Shown: positions 53,401 through 63,124 of the stretch, piece by piece | How the letters are laid out: every line of letters begins with the position of its first letter | Position numbering within the stretch: position 1 is the stretch's first letter | NCBI GenBank assembly: GCA_018398575.1 | Contig: JAGTXZ010000010.1 | Location: 1,364,001 to 1,428,000 of the forward strand | Origin: Ampelomyces quisqualis | Taxonomy: Eukaryota > Ascomycota > Dothideomycetes > Pleosporales > Phaeosphaeriaceae | Direction of reading: 5' to 3' | DNA: 64,000 nt | Notes under the pieces: generated by a model | What the model saw: only the letters and a program-made list of their open reading frames with translations | What the model was told of the DNA's origin: nothing | Database searches by the model: none | Program-made: the position numbers and the translations under genes

Positions 53401-56400
53401 TTACCTCCTTTAGAAGCTAGCCATTTTATTTTTAAAGATAATCTATTTACTAGAGAACTTCTTCCACTAAATAGTAGTAATAATAATAAAGATAGAATTA
53501 AAGTAAACTGTACAAATTGTAGTTATAATACTCAAGTTAAATGGCCTATTAACTATACTAATTTAATTATGCATTATAATAATAAGCATAAGAATTTAAA
53601 TAGAGGGATAGTAGATATAGAAGAAAATAACTTAAGTATAGAAGATAGCTTTTCTTCTAATATTTCTAGCTCTACTTCTAGTAGAATAGCTAGAAAGAGG
53701 CCTATTAGTAACTACTTTGTTAAAGAAGAATATAGAGCTTTGCTTCTAAAGTTTATAGTAAATAATAACTTACCTTTTAGTTTAGTAGAAAGTACTAGCT
53801 TTAATAATTATATTAAGTATTTAAAAGAAGATATTCCTACTTTTAGTAGACAAACAATTAAAGAAGACTTAGATAAACTATATAATAGAGAATTAAATAA
53901 AGTTAAAGATAGATTAAGTAAAAATACAAGTCGATTTTCTATTACTATAGATGAGTAGAACTCAGGTAATAATATAGACTTTTTAGCAGTAACATTACAC
54001 TATATTAATAGTAACTTTAAGCTAGAAAGTCTTCTTATAGGCTTTGAGTCTTTAGAAGAATATACTAGCTATACAGGAGTTATTTTATACAAACAAGTAA
54101 ATAAGATACTACAAGAATTTAATATTAAAAGAAAGGTTATAGCAATTACTAGAGATAATGCCTCTCCTATTAATAGTCTAGTAAAAGAGTTACAAGATAA
54201 TTATAAAGTAAATCTAAATATTAATATAGAAGATAATAGATGTGTAGCACATATTCTAAATCTAATAAGTAATCAATTTCTTATGTTTATATTCTTTATT
54301 CCTAATAGTAGTAAAGGCTTTAATACTACTATTAATAGTCTAAAGCAAGATCAAAACTATCTTATTCTCTATACAAAATACAAAGATCTCTCTAATACTA
54401 TTAGAAATCTAATTACTGCTATTAAGTATAATCATACATTAAAAAATACTTTTAAGAAGCTAGTAAAAAAGAACAAGCAACTAAACTATAATAATATAGG
54501 TAAAGAAAAGCTAGTTAAAGATAATATAACTAGATGGTTATCTACTTATAATATGCTTGATAGATTTATCTATTTTAAAGAAGAAATAAACGAGTTATTA
54601 TCTCTTATAAGAGAAATGCCTACTAGTAGAAAGAAACAATTAAATATAGATAAGTTTAATATATTAGAAGAAGAGTGGAACTATATTATATATATTAGAG
54701 ATTTATTAGAGCTATTTAGAAAGCCTACAATAAGATTTCAAGCTTCTAGCTACTCTACTATCTCTTTAGTAATACCATATATTTTTAGGCTACTAAGAAA
54801 GCTAGAATCTCTTTATTTTAATAGAGACAATAATATTAATTTTAATATATTTATTAAAACAGCTATTAAAGCTTCTTTAGATAAGCTTTTAGAGTACTAT
54901 CCTTTAAATAATACTAGAAGCTTAGATTCTAAGCTAGAAACTCTTGCTATAGCTACTGCTTTAGATCCGCACTTTAAACTTCAACTTTTTAGCAATTTAT
55001 TTCCTAATAACTTTACTATAGAAAGTAGAGTTAAAGAACTACTTCTAGAACTATATTATAAATATAAAGAAGAGTATAATACTACTACTAGTAAAGATAA
55101 AACTATAGATACTATAGATAGTATAAATAATATAGACTATAGTAGTGATAACGAATTTTATAGAGAAGATAATATTAATATAAATAGAGAAGAGATTTAT
55201 ATATACTTAGGAGAAGATACTATTTCTAAAGAAACTTCTATAGAAAACTATTATAACGTACATAAGCAAGATATGCCTATTATTTATAATATAGCAAGAG
55301 ACTATCTTGCTATTCTTTCTACTTCTAGTCCTAGCGAGTCTACTTTTAGTATAGCAGGTAATATAGTTACTAAGCCTAGAAATAGACTTATATCTACTAC
55401 TATTAAACAGCTTATAATATTAAAGTCTTGGAATATTATAGAAAGAGAAGAAACTAAAGATAATAATCAAAAGAAAAATAGTTTAATTAAGCAAGTAAAA
55501 GATATAGATATAGAAAGTACTACTTCTATAGACTCTAGTACAAATAGTAGCTCTACTAGCACTATAATAGAGCTAATATAATAAAGTAAATCTAAAAGAA
55601 TTTATATAAAATAGTTATAATTTAAAGTTAATACAATAAAGTTAATATATTAGTAAGTATTAGAGAGTCTTACTACTTAGTTAGAGCTATATTATATATA
55701 TTAATAAAGAGAATATTAAAAGCTTTACCTTTAAAAAGTCTTAGAAAATAGTAAGGTTATATATTATAACTACTCTAGTATCTTAGTAATTAATTTCTCT
55801 TCTAGAGGTATTATATTTAGACTAATGTTATTTAGACTAATGTTATATAAATAAATATTAACTATAAAATATTTAATCTTATATTACTACTACTTTGTAT
55901 AGTTTATCTTTTAGCTATCTAATACTTTTACACTTATATATATATTACTTTCTAGTTATAAGTACTAATAGAATAAAAAAGTTTACTTCTTTCTCTTAGT
56001 TAATAGATATATAGTTCTCAAATAATATAGTCTATTTCTTTTAGCTTTACTTTATCTAATACTTAATATTCTAAAAAAATTAAAGTTATACTAATAAATT
56101 AAGTATTATCTAGGTCTATAGCTTAATATACATACTTTAATTATAGTATTACTATTTATATTGTTATTTTAGAGTTTTAATTATTATATATACTAAGTAA
56201 TATATACTATACTTACGTAGTTTTATTTAGTTTTAACTCTAGTATATATAGCTTAAAGTATATAACTATAGTAGTATTAATATAGTAATATACTTATTTT
56301 CTACTATACTTTTAGGATTTTAAATAAAAAATATAATATTTAAAAGTTACTATATAGTAAATAGTAAATTACTATTTTTACTATTATAGTAAATTACTAT

Positions 56401-56892
56401 TAGTAAATTACTATAAATAGTTCTTTACTATTATAGTAACTTACTACGTTTTCAGGCATAGTAATTACTATATAGTAATTACTTAGTAATTACTATTTTA
56501 CTATTATCTGCATCAAGGCTTGGACGTCTGCTAATCAGCGCAGGGTTGCCTACCCCGGCCAGATGAAGGCCCGAACCGCTCTCAACAAGGACATGGCCTA
56601 TGCCAGCGGCGAGTCGTCTGCCGATGAGGACATTGAGCACCCTTCTACCGCCCCCGCTCCCGACGCTGAGGTCGCCTACTCGTTCGATGCAACCCGCGGT
56701 CCCAGCCACGGCAGCCAGATCCTCAACCACGCTCTGGAGAAGGCGATCGAGAAGTACGAGATCAAGGAGACGGACAAGCTGATCAAGAACGAGTACGAGG
56801 TGCTCGAGGCCGATGCCGAGATGCTGTCGCCTCTTCCCAAGAAGCGCAACGTCGCTCCTGAGGATGAGGACTACTACTTTGTCGACGCATGA
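50475..56892 (+). CDS. Conserved-looking hypothetical protein split by a 5.9-kb intron
   Basis: Exon 1 50475-50635 ends AGCACCAG|GTATGT. Exon 2 56544-56892 begins after CTAATCAGCGCAG|GGTTGCC, with a good branch site. Joined, they read RVVPSTRVAYPGQMKARTAL without a break; 169 residues. The family is not recognised. The protein is hydrophilic: charged N-terminus (DLRSDAREFNRDKNSRVKWAHGPSFGPG), acidic middle (GESSADEDIEHP), a probable helix (NHALEKAIEKYEIKETDKLIKNEYEVLEAD) and an acidic end (EDEDYYFVDA). Both exons have normal GC-rich codons, in sharp contrast to the AT-rich intron. Removing the AT-rich insert leaves about 80-90 bp of normal intron with intact ends, so the gene may still be spliced and functional. 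Whether such a long intron is removed well is an open question. Confidence 0.72.
50686..50860. repeat. Left-end palindromic repeat cluster
   Basis: Repeated TAGTAATTACTA, TTACTATATAGTAA and AAGTAATTACTT words at the left border of the AT-rich insert. Each is close to its own reverse complement, so the block reads almost alike on both strands. The same words recur at the right border (56345-56508), as terminal or subterminal repeats of one element would. Confidence 0.65.
52687..53190. repeat. Long inverted repeat, 244-bp arms with 19-bp spacer
   Basis: The left arm 52687-52930 and the right arm 52950 to about 53190 are near-perfect reverse complements; a few substitutions and one 3-base TAG indel are visible. 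The inner ends are the palindrome CTAGAAGCTTCTAG, and a third copy of this palindrome lies at 53258-53271. The right arm leads into the hAT transposase gene. The left arm leads leftward into an AT-rich stretch with only a short minus-strand frame (52774-52385). This could be two related elements head to head, or one element with a partly inverted copy of its 5' end. Confidence 0.85.
53356..55581 (+). pseudogene. hAT-family transposase, one in-frame stop
   Basis: A single frame of 741 codons is open from the ATG at 53356 to TAA at 55579-55581, except for one TAG at 53956-53958 (codon 201). Domains: BED-type zinc finger at about residues 50-85 (C-x2-C in VNCTNCSYN, then HYNNKH), RNase-H-like core with SITIDE just before the stop and VIAITRDNASP after it, and the C-terminal hAT dimerisation block (ARDYLAILSTSSPSESTFS, then KPRNRLI). 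In hAT proteins the first catalytic Asp is followed two residues later by Trp; here that position is TAG, one G-to-A step from TGG and exactly what RIP of a CpA on the other strand would make. Codons are extremely AT-rich, yet the rest of the frame is intact. Confidence 0.88.
56345..56508. repeat. Right-end palindromic repeat cluster
   Basis: Mirror of the left-end cluster: TTACTATATAGTAAATAGTAAATTACT and repeated TAGTAATTACTA. It stops just before the GC-richer intron remnant that holds the branch site and acceptor. Confidence 0.65.
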
Positions 56893-57629
56893 TCGGTCCG
56901 GCACGTCCTGGTCCTTGTCTCGTACTTTCCTACACGGCTTTGCGTGATTTTCATACTCTGCATGGGCGTTTCCAGATTGTGATCGACTTCGATTGTCGGC
57001 TTTTAGCGTATGCTTTGCTTGTTAGCATTACACGGTGTCATGGCAGCATCAATAGGTGAGCGTCTGGCGCTTACTGAGGACTTGAGTGGCCCTATACCCA
57101 CTTGGCTTGCTTCCTTGCTTGCTTGCTTTCTTTCTTTTCACATTGCGCGGTTCGACCGTAGTACATTGCGCCAGTCATTTGCCTGTACTGTTACTCCCAC
57201 CTATCTTAAGCATGTCGAATCAATAGCGGGTCGCATGAATCCATGCTTCTCCCATGCGCCCCCGCTCGCCCAGCATTTCCAGGCCGTCTTAATCAGCGCA
57301 TCAATCGTGGCGTGTCCCGCAGACGACCCTTGTGATGGACCATGTGCCGCCTGCTCAAGCGGAGGCGTGCTTGGCGATCTTACCATATCGAGCTAGCGCC
57401 GGTGTACGTCATCGGTGCCTCGTACCCGTCGACCCAAGCCCAAGACATGTTGTCAACTGTCAAATCTTGTGCACCAAGAAATTCGCGCATCATTACTATT
57501 CTACTGCTACAACAAACGCTGCACACATATCCACTTCATCGGGCAGCCCGCCTTCTACATGCTCGCATGGCGCACTCGGCCTAGGACAACACCACCGTGG
57601 CCGACGACTCCCCCCGAAATCCAATTACA
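56893..57629. other. Intergenic, no gene supported
   Basis: 3' flank of the interrupted gene and promoter of the esterase-like gene. Open frames at 57010-57396 (+) show no domain. Confidence 0.4.
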
Positions 57630-58976
57630 ATGTCAGCTTCGCGTCCACGATGGGTCCTGCATGTCCAGGCGCAATTCTGGCGCGTCCTCATGGGCATCGG
57701 AATGCTGCTGCACAAGCTCGCGCGACCTCGACCACCACGGCCAGCCTTCACTCGGGACATTGACACCACCATTTCGCCGCTAGAGGGCACGTTCAGGCTC
57801 CACTTTTACGTGCCCAAGGACTACAAGAAGCAGAAGAAGCTCAAAGGGAACAGGAGATATCCGGTGGTGGTCAACTTCCACGGCGGCGGATTCGTCTTGG
57901 GCACAGCAAAGGACGACGCGCGATGGTGTGGTGTGGTTGTCGAGCATGTTGGAGCCGTCGTCGTCAGTGTCGACTACCGTCTGGCTCCCGAACTACCTTT
58001 TCCCACTGCAGTGGAGGACGGCGCAGATGCGATACTCTACCTGGCAGAACACGCGGAAGAGCTGATGCTGGACCCCGATCGCTTCGCAGTATCGGGCTTC
58101 TCCTCGGGCGGAAACATGAGCTTCACTGTCCCACTTTGTCTCCAGGGCGAACTCTTTGATCGCACCCCGTCCGGCGCCCGCATCGTCGATGGCCGAGCCG
58201 GCAACGTCCCCAACGCCCTTGTCGTGCCCCCTCCCACCACCATTGCCAGCAACACCCCCAACTCGTCCCGCATCCCCCTCGTGCGCCAAAAGTCCCGCCT
58301 CGACCGCATCGCCATGCTCCGTCAGACCGGCGCCTCTTCGCTATCCCTCATATCCTCGTACAAAGACGCCGACCAAAACGGCGCCGTGTCCGTCATGACC
58401 GAGGGTTCCAGCGCCATTGTCAAGATCCGCGGCATCGTATCCTTCTACCCTCCAACAGATTACACGCAGACCCGCGCTCAGCGCCGCGCAACGTGTGTGC
58501 GCGCAGACCAAAACCTCCCCGCCGTGTTCACACAGCTTTTCGACGACTCGTACTTGCAACCTCCGTCACTGGATCTTGCGCATCCGTGGTTGTCGCCTGG
58601 TGTTGCGCCGGCACGTATGCTCGAGGCGCTCCCGGACGACATCGTTCTTTTCTGCTGCGAATGGGATATGTTACTTGCCGAAGGCGAACGGTTTCGCGAC
58701 AGGCTACAGAACGACCTGGGAAAGCGTGTGCGCTTCCACAAAGTCTTGGGGGTTCCTCATGGCGCGTCATGTTCTCTTCCTTCATATCGTGTGCAGTTTT
58801 AGCTAACGACCGTCGCAGGATGGGACAAGGCACCGAATCCTTTGAAAGAATCAGTCGGCGCCCGACAACAATATCTCGTAGCATGCAAGGAGCTGAGGAG
58901 AATGTTTGACATTGAAGACGAGGGCGATGAAAGCGACCATCCTGGACAGAGCAAGAGAAGGCCGGATGTGCCGTGA
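57630..58976 (+). CDS. Alpha/beta-hydrolase, hormone-sensitive-lipase-like esterase
   Basis: Exons 57630-58761 and 58819-58976; 429 residues. HSL-family motifs: oxyanion block VVNFHGGGFVLG, VVVSVDYRLAPELPFPTAVEDG, nucleophile elbow G-F-S-S-G-G in VSGFSSGGNMSF, acid in CCEWDMLLAEGERF, and the final His in GVPHGWDKAPNP. The last block appears only if the intron starts with GC (CAT G|GCGCGT...GTCGCAG|GATGG). The nearest GT donor gives a frame without the conserved WDKAPNPLKESVGARQQYLVACKELRRMFD end. Other readings are an unspliced, shorter protein ending at 58801 or a recent frameshift. A stretch of about 100 residues after the elbow (Ser/Thr/Pro-rich) is an insertion. A hydrophobic N-terminal helix (VLHVQAQFWRVLMGIGMLLHKL) suggests membrane attachment. 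Confidence 0.82.
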
Positions 58977-59008
58977 AAGGATGTGCCGTGAAAGGATGTG
59001 CCGTGAAA
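58962..59008 (+). repeat. 15-bp tandem repeat, three copies
   Basis: GGATGTGCCGTGAAA three times in a row, starting in the last codons of the esterase-like gene. Each unit offers TGA in the same frame, so the stop is effectively repeated. Confidence 0.85.
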
Positions 59009-59324
59009 AAAAGTATCATAAACCTGTGGCTAAGGCCGGACGCAGGTGTAAAATATGCACAATCTTGGGCCCGGCTGGGAAAGGCGTTCCAGCGGCATTC
59101 GCGCCAATTCCTTGGGGTCTTCTATTCCTCATACACCTTTTTTATCCGAGCATGGAGTGTTGAGCATGGAGTTGGTAACATGTCACACATATCTTGAATA
59201 TTTTACATATGTAAATAAGAAAATGGCTACGTATGTCCTCGTGGTCAGCGGGACCGCAAACGATTTTTCACGCCTCTGAAACAGAGCAACTGTCGAAAGA
59301 GCGCAGGTTGCTTAGGTTCCCGGA

Positions 59325-60265
59325 TCATGACAGTGGGGTTTTTTTAATCACAATGTACAAGTTATGCGATTTAACAGCACATGTGTACTTCTTATGAAAT
59401 ATTTCAATGTACACATCACCATCAACCCCCCGCCCTGAGTTATGATTGAAACTTCGCCCCTTGTAAATCGTTCTGCAGTCTCCAAGTCGCCAGCTCAACC
59501 TGCATAGCAGCTGAAATTCCTCTTGAAGAATTGCGTACCATGTAGGCGTCGCCATGAACCCAAAAACACCCCTTCTCCATGACAAGGTCGACATATCGAA
59601 GCGGTACAATGTGTTCAACCTGCTCCGACCAAGTTCTCCGCAGCAGTATCTCGAATCGATGTGTGTGGTCAACAACTCCACGTCCCGAGCACGTCGCGCA
59701 CAATATTGCACCATGACTCCCCATGCAACGGCTGCTGGGAAGATGCGCTCCTCGACGGCGATGGCGTAGTCGGTCGTCGAGGCTGCGAACTAAATGTCTG
59801 ATAGCCATAGGCCGGTGGCATTTGCGAAGAGTGGCTCGTCCAGGCAGAGAAGAAGTTTCCCAATGCTTGTCATCGAGCTGATGGATGGGTGGGGACTTGG
59901 CAGGTAGATTCGCTTTTGTGACACCTGAGATGTTCATCGGCGCGTTTGGTGAGCAGAATGGTGCGGCCTGGAAGCTTTTGTCGGTGGAGTGGGCGGGCTG
60001 GTCGACTTAGGCTCGCAAGCTATAGGCCAACTTGGATAGTGTTGAGTTTTGTGGTTTGGAGGTCGGCTTCGAGAAAGGCATTGGGGTGCTCTCGGGGATC
60101 AAAGAGTGCGTTCTGCTGCGTTCTGAAGCTTGCGCGAAAAGTGGATTCGTGGGAAGCATGCAGAGATGATTGGGTTGGGAATGGTGCGTAGAGACATGTT
60201 ATTGAGGGAGCCGAGGGAGACATGTTTGCGTGGCTTGAGGCTTTTTGAAGTACAACCAAAAGCAC
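59325..60265 (-). pseudogene. DUF6601-like gene relic
   Basis: Minus-strand fragments match, in order and across frame changes, what I remember of DUF6601 proteins of ascomycetes. They are NAFLEADLQTTKLN (near 60080), a basic and hydrophobic middle broken by stops (near 59950-59780), DSRYCCGELGRSRLNTLYRF (near 59640) and ISAAMQVELATWRLQND (near 59490). Normally these blocks lie in one frame and end in membrane helices. Here at least two frameshifts and several stops interrupt them and the last helices are missing. Function of the family is unknown. I rate this as a decayed gene, not a spliced one, because the breaks do not coincide with splice signals. Confidence 0.45.
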
Positions 60266-60424
60266 TTCAACTCGGACCCTACAACAATGCTACGGCCAGA
60301 TTCTTAAGAAGACATATACCGTGTTGCCTCGTCACAGACAAGCGTCAGAGTGAGGAACGAGAGCCGCTCCATGTCATCTCCAAGTGCTCGAACCTCTAGA
60401 ACGATCGAGTAGCCAAGGCCAAAC

Positions 60425-62637
60425 ATGCTTAGTTCAGAGAGTATTGGATCAAGCAGATTGAGCAGCATGGACCCAGATGTTCTGGGCTCAAGGAGAGAAG
60501 ACTTCGAAAAATGGTTTATGGAATTACTCAGTGAAGGAGGTGGACTGATTGATCCAAGAAGCAACGAGAGCTCTGAGCAAAGATCGAACCATACCATACC
60601 TGAGTATGCAGATGACCTGTCTCATTGAATTGAAGAGAAGATCAAAGAGCGCAATCGTGCCTTCGATATGTTGAAGACGAACAGTCATAACCATACGCCG
60701 CAGAAAAATCCCCCAGATCTCACAAAAAAGGCGACACTATACGCCATCCCTGTGGAGTAACTCAATTTCAAGATAATGAACCCAGAAGTAAACTATACGT
60801 GTGTTGATATAGTTGCAGTTCATGGTTTAGGTATGTAGCCACCAGAATGCCTCTGGATTGGGATTCACACACCGACCTTCTCCACCAAACACTAGCTGAA
60901 ATGGCCCTAGGTGCAATACCAGACATAACTTTCTAGGAGAGAAACTCGGGCGTAAACTGTCCTTCTGATAATGGCATGCTCCTAAGTGCCACTCCACGCG
61001 CGCGGATCATGCCATTCGGATACGATTCTCTCTGGATGGGCAAGACGCCAATAAGGACTTCGCTCTCAACAATCGCATACAAGCTGCTGGTGAGTCTCAA
61101 CATGGATCGAACTGAAGATCTGAAACGTCCTTTCATATTCGTTGGTCACTGTTTTGGAGGCTTGGGGATTCAACGCGCGTTGAACCTGGCAAAGATGTGG
61201 ACAGGTGAATATCCAGGCGTGTTCAACTCGTGCACGGGGATAGTCTTTCTGGGAACACCTCACCGAGTTACTCGATCGTTCATGCGATAAACTGCCCTAT
61301 TTGCGGCCATTGCAGCTTCCTCGGATCTATATTAGAAAATTGAGGTTGGTGTTCTAGATGTCTTGCAATCTGAGGAAGGCGAACTACTCGACATCAAACA
61401 ATGGGTGCCGGACTATGAGCGAAACTTTCCTCGGGATCACTCTCAAGCTATAAGACCTTCTCGTGGCCACAGAATCTCCCGAGATGGCACCCGAGACCTT
61501 AACTACATGTAGAAAAAGCGAACCAAATCTGATTGGCAGAATCCGAATGCTTGGGTCATCCAAATGTTCCAGGCTTTCTCAAGTAATCTGAATCCCGAAG
61601 TTAGACGAGATAATCTACAAGAGGGGCTCAAAGGACTGGCTCAGAGAATCTCTGACAACATGGCTAGGAGGAAGGAGGAGCAAGCGTCACGCGAGCGAGA
61701 TGGAAGTTTGAGCACACAGAAACAAGTCTATGGAGAATCCAGTCATCGATTTGACAGAAAGTTCGACTTAAGCACTGCATATCTCGCCCCTGTCGGCTTT
61801 ACGCATCCAGACTACATCTCACAGAGATCAGCCCCGAACATGCCTACGACTACCTCAACCCGCCGGCGTAGAAGCAGCATCGACTCGATACACTCTGCGC
61901 CAGACGTACAAGAAGTCACTCTCCGTGACAGCTCTCTCGAAGCTTGAGCCATTCAGGAGAGCGTGTGCCCATTGCACGAACAAGCGGCGACTTCTCTCGC
62001 CAACCAACCTACCATGAAAGAGACGTGCGTCGGTTGCAGAACTCTTCCACGTACAGAGCAAATTCAAAACCGCGAACAGTGACAAGAATCTATCCTTATA
62101 TCAGGGCTGCGAGCGAGGTATATTTGGCTCCGAGGTTCAGAGGGAATCACAGAACGGGACGCAATGTAGGTGGATTAGGCAGACAGCACAACGACGCAGA
62201 CAGCATGTATGCCGACACGGTACACGGAAAGCCAGTACGTCGAGACCAAGTGGCAGTATGGTGAAGCGGAAATCAGTATGATGAAGCAGACAGACACTTC
62301 GCCACCGCGGACAGACAATATGCCGACGCACACATACATTACACCGACACCGAGAGACACTACAGTGACACAGAAAGACAGTACACTACTGAAGATACAC
62401 AATCTCTAGACACAGCCAGAACTTACTCGGATACAGCAAGATACTATACTGGTACAGATAGACGACATTCCGACACAGGCGGAAACTATTCTCGCGCAGA
62501 CCGATATGACAAAACACCTTCGACAGCATCACAAAATATGCAACGACCAACATACATGATCACAGCCCCAAGATACAATCCGTACCCAAAAACGCCACGG
62601 AACGAGAGGCGATTTATGATGCCGGCTGACATCTGAG
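60425..62637 (+). pseudogene. Relic of a hydrolase-headed, NLR/STAND-like protein
   Basis: Broken plus-strand coding region. 60425-60830: frame with stops at 60626 and 60761, ending VDIVAVHGLG, the usual start of the DUF676-type alpha/beta-hydrolase head of fungal NLR-like proteins. 60976-61290: ARIMPFGYDS, TSLSTIAYKLLVSL, then the elbow FVGHCFGGLGIQRALNLAK and GIVFLGTPHR, closely following that family (the usual GHSFGG Ser is Cys here). 61564-61947 and 61944-62637 lie in different frames. The second has a TGA at 62262 and carries a repeated D-T-x-R-x-Y motif (ERHYSDTERQY, ARTYSDTARYY). No NB-ARC or repeat sensor domain is seen. Frameshifts, stops and the missing centre make this a pseudogene. 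Confidence 0.55.
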
Positions 62638-63124
62638 CCGCAAAAGGCAGGAACGAGGATCCAGGCGGAAAGCGGACAAGCCAAATAAGCCTTAATTGTG
62701 TTCAGATTGCCTGATCTTGGAGACATGGAGACTGTGGGCGATAGTATGGACTATGGGACGAGCCTGCAAACAACTCTATGAATAAGGCGGTACTATGATT
62801 GATACCTTGGGCAAATAGTGAGATACTCTAGGAAGCGACATTATTCCACGCGCTCTTTCGATATTCCTCGGACCTGAGAGTAAGCGTTTAAACAAATTTA
62901 TCTGCTTTCGGGACTTGTCATCCATGTAATCATACTTGTCCGGGCCAACAAACCTAGCATGTAATCGTGGGTGTTGAACCGCATGTCGAACCAACCATCT
63001 ACCTGCTTTGGGCAGAGGAATCCCAACGTTTTTAACGCGTATTAGAGAGTTCTGGATGTACCATAGGCCCGTGATTTTACACCTCGTGCGGGCTGGACTG
63101 CCCAACACGGACACACACACTCCC
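62638..63124. other. Intergenic, 3' flank of DPH7
   Basis: A minus-strand frame at 63120-62776 is open but shows no domain. It is probably 3' flank. Confidence 0.35.

Larger units (their letters stand above)
50686..56508. mobile_element. AT-rich, RIP-like transposon insertion inside an intron
   Basis: The sequence changes abruptly from GC-rich gene to very AT-rich DNA at about 50686 and back at about 56508. It is dominated by TA, TAG and CTA words, and CA and TG are rare, as expected after repeat-induced point mutation. Both ends carry clusters of the palindromic word TAGTAATTACTA and variants. Inside are an almost open hAT transposase (53356-55581, +) and a 244-bp inverted repeat (52687-52930 / 52950-53190). 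A slightly less AT-rich patch with GGGTACCCTAACC and AACCCAATTAGTGGGTT words lies at about 51090-51300 and may be part of another old element. I could not define the target-site duplication. Confidence 0.8.
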
